A model generated the notes under the pieces. It made no database searches and was not told where the DNA came from. It saw nothing but the letters and a program-made list of their open reading frames with translations. Source: Owenia fusiformis (taxonomy: Eukaryota; Annelida; Polychaeta; Sabellida; Oweniidae). Taken from it: DNA of 64,000 bases. How positions within the stretch are numbered: position 1 is the first letter of the stretch; the number at the start of each line of letters is the position of its first letter. Shown piece after piece: positions 12,401-21,051 of the stretch. The stretch lies in the NCBI GenBank assembly GCA_903813345.2, contig CAIIXF020000009.1, positions 4,513,530 to 4,577,529 on the forward strand. The letters are read 5' to 3'. A program made the position numbers and the translations under genes.

Positions 12401-15099
12401 TAAATAAGTAATGATGGTTATTAAGAGTCTATCTAACATGATTAAAAGACTGGTAAAAACCAACACATTTTTCAATTACTAGGCTTTTCATACTGATTGC
12501 AGTTCCAACTTTTTATTGATATCTCTACTTACATTGCCATGTAGGGCAAAGGTGTTCTTCCTCTGAAGTCAGGCACATTTGAGGCACCATGGATAAGCAC
12601 CGCTACCTCCTCATAGCCTTCCCTTGATACATGGCACCGTGGATTAATATTTCCTATCTTTTGGGACTTCAGAGAAACAGATGGCTGAAATAAAATACAA
12701 ATCAGCTTATTCACTGAGATGATATATGGATAGGCAGATGTTCACATAAAAAAATTTTATCATTCAAGACATTCACTAAAATTATCCAGGGGTCCGTTTT
12801 TGGAAGTATCGTAACTTACGATTTGGTGGCGAGTCATTGTTCTTCAGTTTTCTCGGAATCTTAAGTTACGATCGTATCAAAAACGAACCCCTGAGACTTA
12901 ACAATAGTAGTGCTTACTACACTCTGAAGAGGACTAAGAATACTGTTTTGTAGATGAGGTTCTTTACAAAATGCAAAATTGAAAAGGGTAACCACTCACC
13001 ACAGGGTCTACGTTCCATGCATGGTCAAGTAATGTCTCCTCAGAAGGAGGCCCTCTTTCTGGAGATTGATTTTCAATGTTGGTTAAAGGGGGTGTCATTT
13101 TCCTGGGGGTCCTGGGGCTTTTAATTGGGGGTAGAGGAGAAGGTCTGTGGAACATCTTTGGGGATAAGCTCGGAACCAGGGGGGTAGCAGACTTGGGTGG
13201 GGTGCCAACCCTGGGAGTTTGCTCTTGGGGCATGGAGCTGGGGCGATCATCATGGGGGTGAGGATTTACAGGAGTTTGGGGGTTGGAGTCAAGTTTCTCA
13301 TCAGGGGATTGGGCTGCTGTGCTTGGTTGGGCCTCAGTTTCATCTTTGTTAGGTATTTGTAATTCATCCTCCTAAAAACATATTTTACAATTTTTATTGC
13401 TACTTTGAAATGATCAGGTATACCATGGGCTTTCAACTAGGCTGGCTGTCCATTCTAACACACATTTGACTGTTGGCTTTATTTCTTCAGGAGATAGTTG
13501 GACAGTTGGCTCTTACCTAAAACATCAGCGAAGTTGAGTGGGGACATAAATGAAATCCAACACTTGCAATATTACATTGACGTAGCATGTGACTGTTTCA
13601 AAAATATGATAACATCATTTTATCCATGTACAGTGTACACTTTCTTTTGAAGACCCAAATTTCTAGAAAATCTGCGTATGATAACAAATAATATTTACCT
13701 CTGGTGTCTCTTGAGCCGTGATATCAAGTAATGATGCTGTATATTTTATGCGTCCCACATGGGCGGCCACAGCTTTGTTTTCAGAAAGGACGTGGAGTAG
13801 CTGGAGTATACTAGTGTAGCTATACAAGTTCTGGCCTAAATGGAAAACAGTTGGAATTAAAACTTGTACCTTTGGTACCTCTAAATTTAAGTGTTCCATT
13901 TGCGAGGTGTTTCACTAATACTAATAACAGAAGTGTTTCACAGTTTTACTTGAATCAATTACATCACTTATTTTAATGGAAATATATAGTTTGCATTCTT
14001 TATTGTATATGCAAGGATTCACTCTATGTCCACGCCTTTTTGAATAAGCTATTACTTAAAATATACAGGGTGTCCATAAAGAATCTTTATACTTCACTCA
14101 GAGATTTTATGAACACCCTGTATTTTGAAATCCATCGTTTAAAAAGATCTGAATATCAACTTCAGGCATTAGTACCAAAGCTGTGTCTCTCTTGCCAGCC
14201 CTAATAAGGAGGTATAAGTTAAGAATTCTTATTGACAAACCTGGTTTAGCATCATAGTTTGGTTTTGGTGGATGCTTCCTTGGGTAGATAACGAATGTTG
14301 CCTCACCCAGTTTGGGGACCCCTAGGTGTTCCATCTGACCCCCTTCTCTGTGATACGCCTCCACCAACAATATTGTTGTATGTCCATCTGATAGGCCTCC
14401 TAGAAAAACATTTCTACATTTTTGGATTGCTTTAAGACAAGTACATGTACTTGAAAGAAGTCTGTTCAATTGTAAAATCTCAAAATTTCGATTTTAGGTG
14501 CTATGTTTGAAAACAGAATTCCTAATCTGCCTCCTACAAATGTTCTCAGCATCAATATCAAGGAGACAACGTTAGAACTTTTCTGAAGAATCATAATAAA
14601 TATGAAACGTGTTAATTCCCTCATGGGCTTTATTTGCCTGAAGGTATTTACGGTTGTTGTCAGCAAATGTCAAGAAAGTTTTTTGCATCACACTGCGAGC
14701 AAAGTGAGCCCCAAAAAAGGGGGTTATGGGGGCTCACCCGAAGAAATCATTTAAAGCTTACATACATGTCATTCAAACTATAATTTGTTTTCAAAAAATT
14801 AAAAAAAAATTGGTTTTTCATTGAACCCATTCATGACTCAACTAACCTGCTGGTAATTTCATTTTCACCTCTCGTTCTGTCAGCTCACACACCTCACCCT
14901 CTGCCCCTTGCAGAATATCCCCTGTAAAACACTCAGAGCCATCTATGAATGAGTCCCCCTTCTGACAGATTGTCACACCCAATTTTGATAATTCATCATC
15001 TGGTTCTGTTTTGATGGATACCTTGAGGAAGTATTTTCCCTCATTATTAAACAGAACATGGTTAATTTTGAATGTGAACTGAGTGGCCAGTTTGTCCAT
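361..15099 (-). CDS. CCDC33: CCDC33-like C2 and coiled-coil protein, C-terminus off the left edge
   Basis: Seventeen coding exons join in one open frame of 1084 codons: 15099-14847, 14399-14241, 13835-13699, 13371-13000, 12684-12533, 12324-12185, 11659-11550, 11200-11022, 10682-10417, 9798-9674, 8876-8805, 8579-8322, 3101-2872, 2461-2211, 1630-1542, 1264-908 and 462-361. Every junction has GT/AG sites and matching phase. In order the protein has a C2-like N-terminal region (about 1-180), a proline-rich linker (184-307), a C2 region (about 320-441), another C2-like region (about 441-650), a charged segment and a long coiled coil (about 818-1084 and beyond). This order fits the CCDC33 family, known as a cancer/testis antigen in mammals. 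Its molecular role is poorly known; a scaffold in germ or ciliated cells is inferred. The chosen ATG has A at -3 and G at +4. The gene assignment is strong on architecture, but orthology needs a database search. Confidence 0.8.
908..1264 (-). CDS. CCDC33: CCDC33-like exon 16 (coiled coil, 119 codons)
   Basis: This is the largest coiled-coil exon, phase 0 at both ends. It contains QKAQQEVIQKLQSRMGRVKQ and KLQLYETLEKAEGRILSLEK. The first half is a continuous heptad array; a short break (TDSSSTND) separates it from the second. The acceptor is CTTTCAG and the donor GTTAGT. Confidence 0.8.
1542..1630 (-). CDS. CCDC33: CCDC33-like exon 15 (coiled coil)
   Basis: This 89-nt exon encodes VLKQRVSRENREMQEYKDRL and QKLQNELIK, with clear a/d heptad hydrophobics. 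The acceptor is TTTTTCCAG and the donor GTAAGC. Phase joins are exact on both sides. Confidence 0.78.
2211..2461 (-). CDS. CCDC33: CCDC33-like exon 14: start of coiled coil
   Basis: The exon opens with LPDDLDRTTLSLIEHQMREL and continues with heptad-rich QKMGQDILTLREELREKDFE. The acceptor is ATATTTCAG and the donor GTGAGT. The open frame runs on past the donor to a stop at 2158, so the splice is needed. A decayed copy of the exon end lies at about 2029-2100. Confidence 0.8.
2872..3101 (-). CDS. CCDC33: CCDC33-like exon 13
   Basis: This exon encodes LVGPPENQAQNGVPGLPPPD, then ILPEYKYIFVDKDGKGRPPG, then a Gly/Ser/Pro-rich tail. The basic, proline-rich composition suggests a disordered hinge before the coiled coil. 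The acceptor is TATTTTCAG and the donor GTAAGA. Confidence 0.75.
4011..4945. repeat. Minisatellite of GTATACACTCTCTCT units
   Basis: The first about 300 bases repeat a 15-base unit GTATACACTCTCTCT. From about 4305 the unit lengthens to 22-24 bases by adding ACTCTAT or ACTCTCTCT before GTATAC. The array lies in the long CCDC33-like intron. All open frames across it are products of the repeat. Confidence 0.95.
7469..8135 (-). mobile_element. Tc1/mariner-type relic with CAGGGTGTCCCAAAA inverted ends
   Basis: Inverted ends CAGGGTGTCCCAAAA (7469) and its complement TTTTTTGGGACACCCTG (ending 8135) lie between TA dinucleotides, as expected for TA-targeting Tc1/mariner elements. Inside, on the minus strand (7901-7680), an open frame reads GPGLLQQWRFLGDRATSSV and IERNGVHIEGHW, resembling the C-terminal end of IS630/mariner transposases. 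The catalytic region is missing, so the copy is non-autonomous. Confidence 0.65.
8322..8579 (-). CDS. CCDC33: CCDC33-like exon 12
   Basis: This 258-nt phase-0 exon encodes QPDHIQALSNLESIPKLSLN, a DPMDFFYRSVSTDLRDSALI segment and GVKFFKQPVLHRRNN. It is acidic and helix-prone and links the C2 part to the coiled coil. The acceptor is TATTTTAAG and the donor GTAAGT. Confidence 0.75.
8805..8876 (-). CDS. CCDC33: CCDC33-like exon 11 (24 codons)
   Basis: This 72-nt phase-0 exon encodes GTQLKCDDGKAPMFNLVLRL and LISQ. It is too short to show as a long open frame, but it has a TTATTCCAG acceptor and GTTAGT donor and joins both neighbours in frame. Confidence 0.72.
9674..9798 (-). CDS. CCDC33: CCDC33-like exon 10
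   Basis: This exon encodes SGWRLQEFVGFSTVNLDP and then KFLSSDKCSMGVQLEDIPMQ. It closes the third C2-like region. The acceptor is a TGTACATGTAG tract and the donor GTAAGT. It begins with two bases that complete the aspartate codon started in exon 9. Confidence 0.75.
10004..10323 (-). mobile_element. Non-autonomous element, copy A (inverse of 39618-39970)
   Basis: This intronic segment reads TACCCTGTGTGCAGAG at the left and ends AATGTAAAGGGTA. It is the reverse-strand relative of 39618-39970 over most of its length. Flanks ACAACCTC and TCAACCTC agree in 7 of 8 bases, suggesting an 8-bp target duplication. A degraded third copy lies at about 11280-11430. Confidence 0.55.
10417..10682 (-). CDS. 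CCDC33: CCDC33-like exon 9
   Basis: This 266-nt exon encodes VDGVHDAKSHSVRCGLIM, a proline/histidine-rich insert (VVFPHPHPSSFTVPLQ), then PQWDHNFLFSHPRDKATLF and IILEFYTRNLA. The W-x-H-x-F-x-F pattern and closing strand suit the second half of a C2 sandwich. The acceptor is TTTCAG and the donor GTGATT. Confidence 0.78.
11022..11200 (-). CDS. CCDC33: CCDC33-like exon 8: start of third C2-like region
   Basis: This phase-0 exon begins GSTRLYISVRHKTSKLPIDA and continues CPYYTGLEVLIQGVHRQL into a strand-rich segment ending VSDVNTQ. The acceptor is TTATTTTAG and the donor GTATGA. Bases 11070-11110 look like a short inverted-repeat element (CAGGGTG...CACCCTG), but they are coding here. Confidence 0.75.
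11550..11659 (-). CDS. CCDC33: CCDC33-like exon 7: end of second C2 domain
   Basis: This exon encodes LVLAISEEDENEELVQYRIP and then MSYLVPFHQYHLECVQ. The acidic loop stands where calcium-binding C2 domains keep their aspartates (SEEDENEE here). Calcium binding cannot be claimed, because the first loop has few acidic residues. The donor is GTAAGA. Confidence 0.75.
11952..12153 (+). repeat. Interspersed repeat with GATCTCCCCAG-like ends, copy A
   Basis: The segment starts ATCTCCCCAGGATTTTT, contains GTGGGTGCAAA motifs and ends GCTGAGGAGATCACT. An inverted copy lies at 18086-18273. Weaker relatives lie at about 39030-39220 and 40250-40430. It is non-coding despite long open stretches. Confidence 0.6.
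12185..12324 (-). CDS. CCDC33: CCDC33-like exon 6: C2 domain core
   Basis: This exon encodes SIELNNNRKSSFKPRRVTQL and then HPTHHPVWEEEAVLELEATD. The N-P-x-W-E-E-like turn (here HHPVWEEE) and the following strand are hallmarks of C2 domains. The acceptor is TTTTACAG and the donor GTAAAC. Confidence 0.78.
12533..12684 (-). CDS. CCDC33: CCDC33-like exon 5: start of second C2 domain
   Basis: This 152-nt exon carries VAVLIHGASNVPDFRGRTP, the typical first strand of a C2 domain with the conserved aspartate after the A-x-N-V/L pattern. The acceptor is TTATTTCAG and the donor GTAAGT. It ends two bases into the methionine codon that exon 6 completes. Confidence 0.78.
12787..12894. mobile_element. Short inverted-repeat element with CAGGGG ends
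   Basis: About 35-base inverted ends (left CAGGGGTCCGTTTTTGGA, right the complement of CAGGGGTTCGTTTTTGAT) flank a 40-base centre. The CAGGG terminus is hAT-like, but I see no 8-bp target duplication. It lies in a CCDC33-like intron. Confidence 0.55.
13000..13371 (-). CDS. CCDC33: CCDC33-like exon 4: proline/serine-rich linker
   Basis: This phase-0, 372-nt exon encodes 124 residues that are acidic at first (EDELQIPNKDETEAQ) and then rich in proline, serine and threonine (HRPSPLPPIKSPRTP). It is a low-complexity, probably disordered linker between the first and second C2 regions. The acceptor is TTTTTAG and the donor GTGAGT. Because both ends are phase 0, the linker could be skipped without shifting frame. 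Confidence 0.7.
13699..13835 (-). CDS. CCDC33: CCDC33-like exon 3
   Basis: This 137-nt exon encodes QNLYSYTSILQLLHVLSENK and then IKYTASLLDITAQETPE. A TTTAG acceptor and a GTAAAT donor flank it. The open frame extends about 60 bases past the acceptor, but the phase-compatible splice from exon 2 places the start at 13835. It closes the N-terminal C2-like region. Confidence 0.7.
14066..14120. mobile_element. 55-bp TA-flanked inverted-repeat element (CAGGGTGTCC ends)
   Basis: CAGGGTGTCCATAAAG at the left is mirrored by ATGAACACCCTG at the right, between TA dinucleotides. The ends match those of the 7469-8135 relic, so it is probably a deletion derivative of a related mariner-type family. Confidence 0.6.
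14241..14399 (-). CDS. CCDC33: CCDC33-like exon 2
   Basis: This 159-nt exon lies between a CTAG acceptor and a GTTTGT donor. It encodes GLSDGHTTILLVEAYHREGG followed by a VIYPRKHPPKPNYDAKP segment. It completes the strand-rich core of the first C2-like region. A separate open frame immediately upstream (14466-14666) lacks splice support. Confidence 0.72.
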
Positions 15100-15125
15100 C
15101 CTTGAGGAGTCACTAATTTTCCATT
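14847..15125 (-). CDS. CCDC33: CCDC33-like exon 1: start codon and C2-like N-terminus
   Basis: Coding begins at the ATG at 15099 (MDKLATQFTF) in a strong start context and continues as a beta-rich C2-like segment (INHVLFNNEGKYFLKVSI) to a GTTAGT donor just left of 14847. The frame stays open upstream to a CTAG acceptor at 15126, so 15100-15125 is either 5' UTR or coding from an earlier exon. The exon ends one base into a codon, matching the next exon. Confidence 0.7.
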
Positions 15126-16180
15126 CTAGTCAAACTAATGATTTGTGAAATTGTTAACATTTGTTTCCTTGCTTTTATTTTAACTGCATTAAATATTTTC
15201 TATGTCACTTTTTTATGTTCATTGTGGTTTCTTCACATAATTTCTGTAAATATCACAGAATTTGTATTGGTGATCTGTCCAAGTGATCTGTGTTATCATT
15301 TAAAGTGGAGCAACACAGTCATATTTTAATTTGTTGGGCTGATCCAACGTATCGGTGTATCTATAGCTTTCATCAGTCATACTCTGCTTGGATTTTGCAA
15401 CAAGTGCCCATGCCCAAAGGCCATACCTGCAATATAAAAAAACAATCTGTTTATGTAGTTATAGTAAAAATTTAAATATAAAATGTACAAATATGAAAAT
15501 ATATAACTTTAATTTGGAAAACCAAAAATGCCCAAGTTTCTAATTTTCAGTATCTTATTCATTGATGTTCTAAAAATGCCCTTATTACAGATACAAATTT
15601 CTCCTTTACCGTATCACATTCCTTGAAAGAAGTATTTCCGTTGCTACAATAGCATATCTGTAACCAAAGAAACAAATGATTAATCACCTAATAACAACCA
15701 ATGCCTTAATATTCCCCTAACGATATTTACACAACAGCATTTCAAGTTAAACATTAATCAAGCCTCCAATTTTCATTGATTCCTAGATAAAGATTTGCAT
15801 TTTAACTTTACATGTATACACATTTTCAGTCTCCTCTCTATCTACATGTGATGTCAGGTTATGAAAATCAGTTATGATGTCATTTTATCCAGAGTCATGT
15901 AATATCAACTTCTGCATTGTATTTGCAGAGCTCTTGATGGTTTATAGGATTAATTATTCAAGTGTAATTTTATAAGTCAAAAAGATGGATGGATAATCTA
16001 TTACTAATCAATAGTTAATGAGAATTATTTTTCCAGTGAGGTATTTAATTAGCCCTTTGCGAGGACATATGCGAGGTCAATGCTCTTCCATCAGCTCCAT
16101 GCAGGGACCATTCTTACTATAACCCTCTTAATTGGCCCAATAATCAAATAGGTATTTTTGATATTTTTTTCATTCTTATT

Positions 16181-16292
16181 AAAGGGTGACCCCTTTTGAC
16201 CTTATTTTAAAGTGACCCCCTTATTTTAAAGGGTGAGCCCTTTTGACCTTATTTTAAAGTGACCCCCTTATTTTAAAGGCTGACCCCTTTAT
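16181..16292. repeat. 47-bp tandem repeat next to an inverted-repeat element
   Basis: The unit starting AAAGGGTGACCCCTTTTGAC repeats at 16181, 16228 and (partly) 16275. The array ends exactly at the target-site copy TTTAT of the 16293-16895 element. Confidence 0.75.
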
Positions 16293-16895
16293 CACGGGGT
16301 ACCATCGAATAATTTTGGCAGCGTACCGGAGAACGACATTTTACTAAGAAATGGCAATAATTTAGCACAATATATTTTTTAAAAACATACGGGATTGTTC
16401 GAATGCGTATTTATTAATATATATGCTTTAAATCATATATTTTATTTTTTTAAATTATATAATTCAACTTATCTGCTCCGGTTACGTTCCCAGCTCTGGT
16501 TACGTTCCTAAGTAATATTTTTAAAACTTTTTTTTAATTAAACAAATCAGAGTCGTGTGAATCAGAAATAACAGAATTATTCAATAGTATAAGGACTATT
16601 CTGTACCTTTTTCAAAAGTCTATACTTAAATGTTGTAAAAAGTTATAATCGAAAAACCATCTTTCGGAGTAAAGTCCGACTGCACCGATTTCAATAACTT
16701 CGTACTTGATCAGAACTGGGTTCCAACAGAATTCCTACAAACTCATGAATGAAATAGCCATTGTATGGAATACTTACTTTTGTCAAAATCAAAGTAGAAC
16801 TCTAGTTAAAAAATATATTGTGCTAAATTATTGCCATTTCTTAGTAAAATGTCGTTCTCCGGTACGTTGCCAAAATTATTCGATGGTACCCCGTG
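16293..16895. mobile_element. 603-bp inverted-repeat element with CAC ends and TTTAT target duplication
   Basis: Left end CACGGGGTACCATCGAATAA and the mirrored right end TTATTCGATGGTACCCCGTG form inverted repeats of about 90 bases. TTTAT occurs on both outer sides (16288-16292 and 16896-16900). No open frame resembling a transposase lies inside, so it is non-autonomous. The superfamily is undetermined. Confidence 0.75.
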
Positions 16896-18085
16896 TTTAT
16901 ACCTTATTTTCTGAGAATATTAGAACTTTTACAAATTTTGGGTATTTATTTTCACTTTATTTATTTATTCATTTCAAATACACACAAAAAATAATACATG
17001 AAATGTGTGACACTTAATAAAGTGTATATTCCCAAAATTGAGTTACAATATACTACTTGACTTGTGTGTTGTCATACCAATTGAATGCAGTTGGGAACCT
17101 GCCTATGCATTCATCTGTATGAATGAAAGTATTAGTTTGTCACATCAAAATAGACCAAATGAGATAACATTTGGACAAAGTATGAGAAAAGTGTCCTACG
17201 AGGCTGTTCCTCACAGGTCAAACCATTTGACTCAAATTACACGAATGAATACAAACATACTTAGTTTAAACATTTTTTGAGCTAGAGCCTTTTTAATGTT
17301 AACATTTTAAACTTAAAATTTTTGTTTTTTATATTCTTGTTTCAGACCAGGCCTTTATTTGGAGATCTACCTTTAAGGCCCGTCATCTACTGTTAAAGGG
17401 AATCATAACAAAAAACATATATATATATAAATATTGGAGTTATAGATAACTCACCTACGTCTGCAGTCTAACCATTTATAATAATTTCCAGTGTAATATT
17501 CCTATTTTAGTTACTCATTCAAGCTGTACATAACCAACAACAAACTCAGCGAAACAGGCTAAGATGTTCAAATTATTTGGTTAACATTACAGGGTTTCAT
17601 AAGCAGGGAGCAACAAGCAATTTCACCCCCTGTTGCTTTTACTAAAGTTTAAAAAATTGTAGCCATGTTAAAATTTTGTATTCAATAATATTTTGCCTGT
17701 TGTTTTAATTCATTTCAGCTGTTGTCAAAGTCCATATAAAACCTCTGCATTAAATCAATGAATTTTCAAAATTAAATATTGGCACTTAAAAACATACTTA
17801 AGATTTCTGGCCTTAACTTATCAGTAGCACTTTAGCGCTGACATTGTTAAACCTGTACTCAATTCTTCAGAACAACTTATTGAAATAATCTAGATCAAAT
17901 ATTTGATAAACATTTTTTGTAAATTATTCTGAATTGTGTTTTTATCAACTGCTGAAAGCATTGATATGTGAACTGACTGTGATTTATAAACAATCAAACT
18001 TTGGTTGCAATTGAAAAAATAAAATATGAAGAATGAAAAGTGAATGGAAACAATCAGACAATAGATATGAGTTCATTAACATGTA

Positions 18086-18273
18086 CAGTCCCCAGCATTA
18101 AAGCAAGTGGGCGCAGCATTTTTAAAATAGGCTTGCACCCATCTGAAAGTAAATTTGCACCCACTTGAAAGTTGAAAAATCATAAAAAATAGGCATATTT
18201 TGACCAATTTTCTGAATTGTGAAAATGAGAATTTTGCACCCACCAATGAGAAAAAATCCTGGGGAGATCACTG
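18086..18273 (-). repeat. Interspersed repeat with GATCTCCCCAG-like ends, copy B
   Basis: This is the reverse-oriented relative of 11952-12153 (GCAAGTGGGCGCAGC near the left, TCCTGGGGAGATCACT at the right). It lies upstream of both divergent genes. Confidence 0.6.
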
Positions 18274-18978
18274 ATGTATATTATACAATTTCAAGTACAT
18301 GTAAATAAGTTCTCTCTCAAAGTAAATTTCTGATACACTTCTACAAGTAATCGCAACTGATACATGTACTCAGAGACATGTATGAGCAAATTACAGATAA
18401 TGAATTTAAACTATTTTCAGTATAGCCAAATCAAGTACACAAAGTTGGTAAGAATTGCATTTAAAGCGCAAACCGTGATAAACAGTGCATTAACAGAATT
18501 AAGTCAGGCCCGTAGCCAGGAATTCTAGGGGGAGGTCATTTTAAACAACCTTGCCCAAAAATGGCCAAAATCATTTTAAAAGTGCTCAGAATGGAGAAAA
18601 CTGCATGATTTTGAAAGAATTTTTGGCTAGCTGGGTTCGCTCTAGTTCAACAAGTTAAACCTAGTCTGGGCCTTATTTCTTATCTGACATATCTTGTGGC
18701 CTGCCCTAGGTTTAACGTCCGTGTCTTTTCAGCCCTTAGTGCAAAAAAATTAATGGTGGCCTTTGCCAGCGCATGGAATTTCATGCGCGCCGGAAGTAAT
18801 AACTGATAGTGAGAATTTGCAACAAATGAAAGCATAGCACAGAAGTTAAACCCAATCACGGCAACAAGAACATTCAGATAAATGAAAGCCGTGGTATTGG
18901 GTTTAACTTGTTGAACTTTACTTCCTGCGAAAGCTATGTGGATTTTGATATAATAGCTTTCCCACGGCGCACTTGGAC

Positions 18979-19462
18979 AGCTGAATAATAGTGACCTTTA
19001 AAAATTAAATAATGAGATCCGCGGCTTACTTTTGGTCTCTAACTGTGTCTTACATCAGTATCATCAATCCGTGCAAGTATTGGAGCGCTGAAATACTTCT
19101 TTTCCGATCAAGAGTCAAGACTTGTAAATTGTTCATCGAGTGAATTTTTTTTCAACCCATTTCCAATATGGCAGTTTGCTAGGAGCGAGATACGCAACGA
19201 ACGAAATGAATTTTGAGAATGAATAAGGTTCGGACAACCTCAGGAGATTTACGAAAATGTCCGAGCAGAAAACGCCATATTGGAATTTGGCAGAAAAAAC
19301 ATTCACTCGACTAACAATTACAAGTCTTGATCAAAAAGGAAGTACTTCAGCGCTCCAATACTTGCACGGCAGGATGATAATGATGTATGACATAGTTAGA
19401 GATCAAAAGGAAGCCGCGGATCAACTTAATTTGTGTTTCAAAGGTCACTCAAATTATTCAGC
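18979..19462. repeat. Foldback repeat upstream of both genes
   Basis: Arms at about 18979-19174 and 19273-19462 are inverted copies with mismatches (AGCTGAATAATAGTGACCTT against its complement AAGGTCACTCAAATTATTCA). The loop is about 100 bases. The 79-codon open frame at 19257-19496 falls on the right arm and is a product of the repeat. Smaller inverted pairs (around 18650 and 18910, TTCAACAAGTTAAAC) extend the structure leftwards. Confidence 0.65.
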
Positions 19463-20351
19463 TATCCATTTCTCCGTTGGAGAGCCATACATGTAAGTTT
19501 CAAAATCTAAAATGGCTCTCAAAGTAAGTTGAACTAGGTTCACTCTAGGTGCATTCATGCACCCTCTGGGTCTCTGAGGATCGTGGTGGCCCCATCTAAT
19601 GCAAGTCCATATGACAATCCAACGCATTAGAGGCGGTGTTCACAGTCTAGGTTCGCTCAAACCTCTCTGCTGAACCTACATGTAAGCTTACGGGCCTCAG
19701 TAAGTGCCAAAGAATTAGACCAGGGTGAATTTAAAATGAAGTAACAAATAAACAAGTGTCTTGTTGATACTAACCTACGCAGAACGATTACTCCATTACC
19801 AATCCACAGCAGGCTAGGTGCATTCATGCGCCTCTGGGCCTTTATTTATATATCTGAGATTTGTCATGGCTCCAGACCCTATCAAAACTCCGATAGTCAA
19901 ATAAGTCACTAGAGCCGTGGATCCACGTCTACAGCAGGCATGATGATTCAGTCACAGTTTTGTGTCAGTAAAAAAATGAATTGATAAAATCACAAATCAT
20001 CTGTCTTCACAATTATAAGGGAAGGGTAAAGCAGTGTACCTACCTGTTAACATGATGCCCTCGTCGTTATCAATTATAAATTGCTCGCATGAGGCATAAG
20101 AACTATCAAATTTAGGTAATATACAACATGTACAAGAAAATTTGTAGAATAATTACTTTCAGTTTTTTAAAAAGAGGGAGCATAAGTTATAATTTTACAC
20201 AAAACGAAAACGAAGTAAATGTTCCTTCATCTAACCCCGGGGACATGTTGGAAGAAATTTCCATTGAATCAAATCTCAATAATGGGTTGTATTCAAACAA
20301 ATTTGTAACACACCAAGGCTTGGTAACAAACTTAGTTGTATTAATAGAATC

Positions 20352-20436
20352 ACTCATTGTGGGATCCACAGCCTTTACTATCCTTTTTTTCTCAAAAGCG
20401 TTAGGTAAAGAGGGACTCTGATAAATCAGAATGAGA
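20352..20436. repeat. Segment repeated at 24110-24186
   Basis: GTGGGATCCACAGCCTTTAC through GATAAATCAGAATGAG occurs nearly identically at 24110-24186, one copy upstream of the PDZ-LIM gene and one in its first intron. It is a short interspersed repeat of unknown type. Confidence 0.7.
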
Positions 20437-21035
20437 ATCACTGGGATATTATGTTTCACTATTTCACAATGAAAATGTCAAAATGTCATTATCTGACATA
20501 AACTTGTTATAAATTCATAAATAGCAATCTTAGACTGTGACAGTCTAAGTAGTTTTAATCATCATACTATGCCTTTGTCAATAACTGCAATTAAATAGGT
20601 GTGTTTTACTTGAATATAGATCTATGTTTTAATGTAAAAGGTTTCCAGTGCACGGCAACAATCCTGCACTACTGGTAAAGAGGGGTGATGTCAACGCGGT
20701 AGCCTGACAGTCACCCTAGGGTATTTCAACATAAAAGGCCTTCCTAGGGGGATACAGGGGCCAACCAGGAAGATTCCTTTCAATTTTAAAATGAGTTGTA
20801 AACCATAGATCTATTTTTAAATGTTAAGGTTTTAAATTTATTATATTCAAATTCTTTCACTGTTAAATTATATATCTGCTATTTATGGGCTTATTAGCCT
20901 TTTGCAGATTATTGACATAGACATAGACAAAAGATTCGAGCTAACTTGTTTGTTTTGTGATTATGATATTTATAAGCACATAATGCATGGTCTTCCTTCT
21001 CAACTCTATTGAAAGATGTCTCTTAAATCAATAAA

Positions 21036-21051
21036 TGACGTCATTTCCAAT
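21036..21051 (+). promoter_or_regulatory. CRE-like palindrome TGACGTCA with adjacent CCAAT box
   Basis: A perfect TGACGTCA octamer at 21036-21043 is followed three bases later by CCAAT (21047-21051), about 100 bases upstream of the ATG of the PDZ-LIM gene. The position suits a proximal promoter bound by CREB/ATF and NF-Y. The segment cactttcag just before the ATG could also be a 3' splice site, in which case transcription starts further upstream. Confidence 0.4.

Larger units (their letters stand above)
15383..20102 (-). other. Candidate upstream exons of the CCDC33-like gene
   Basis: Four short segments have splice-like borders on the minus strand: 15426-15383 (44 nt), 15657-15610 (48 nt), 17501-17455 (47 nt) and 20102-20044 (59 nt, GTAGGT donor). 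The first three can be chained into exon 1 in one open frame (including YAIVATEILLSRNVI and YGLWAWALVAKSKQ). The 20044 segment is open (SSYASCEQFIIDNDEG) but its phase does not fit the 17455 segment directly. They may be 5' UTR exons, an alternative N-terminus or chance. Confidence 0.22.
15126..21035. other. Region between the two divergent genes
   Basis: Nothing here is confidently coding. It holds the weak candidate exons on the minus strand, the 47-bp tandem repeat and adjoining 603-bp element, copies of interspersed repeats (18086-18273, 18505-18640, 20352-20436) and the foldback at 18979-19462. Promoters for both genes are expected here, but only the CRE/CCAAT pair close to the plus-strand gene stands out. 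Confidence 0.5.
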
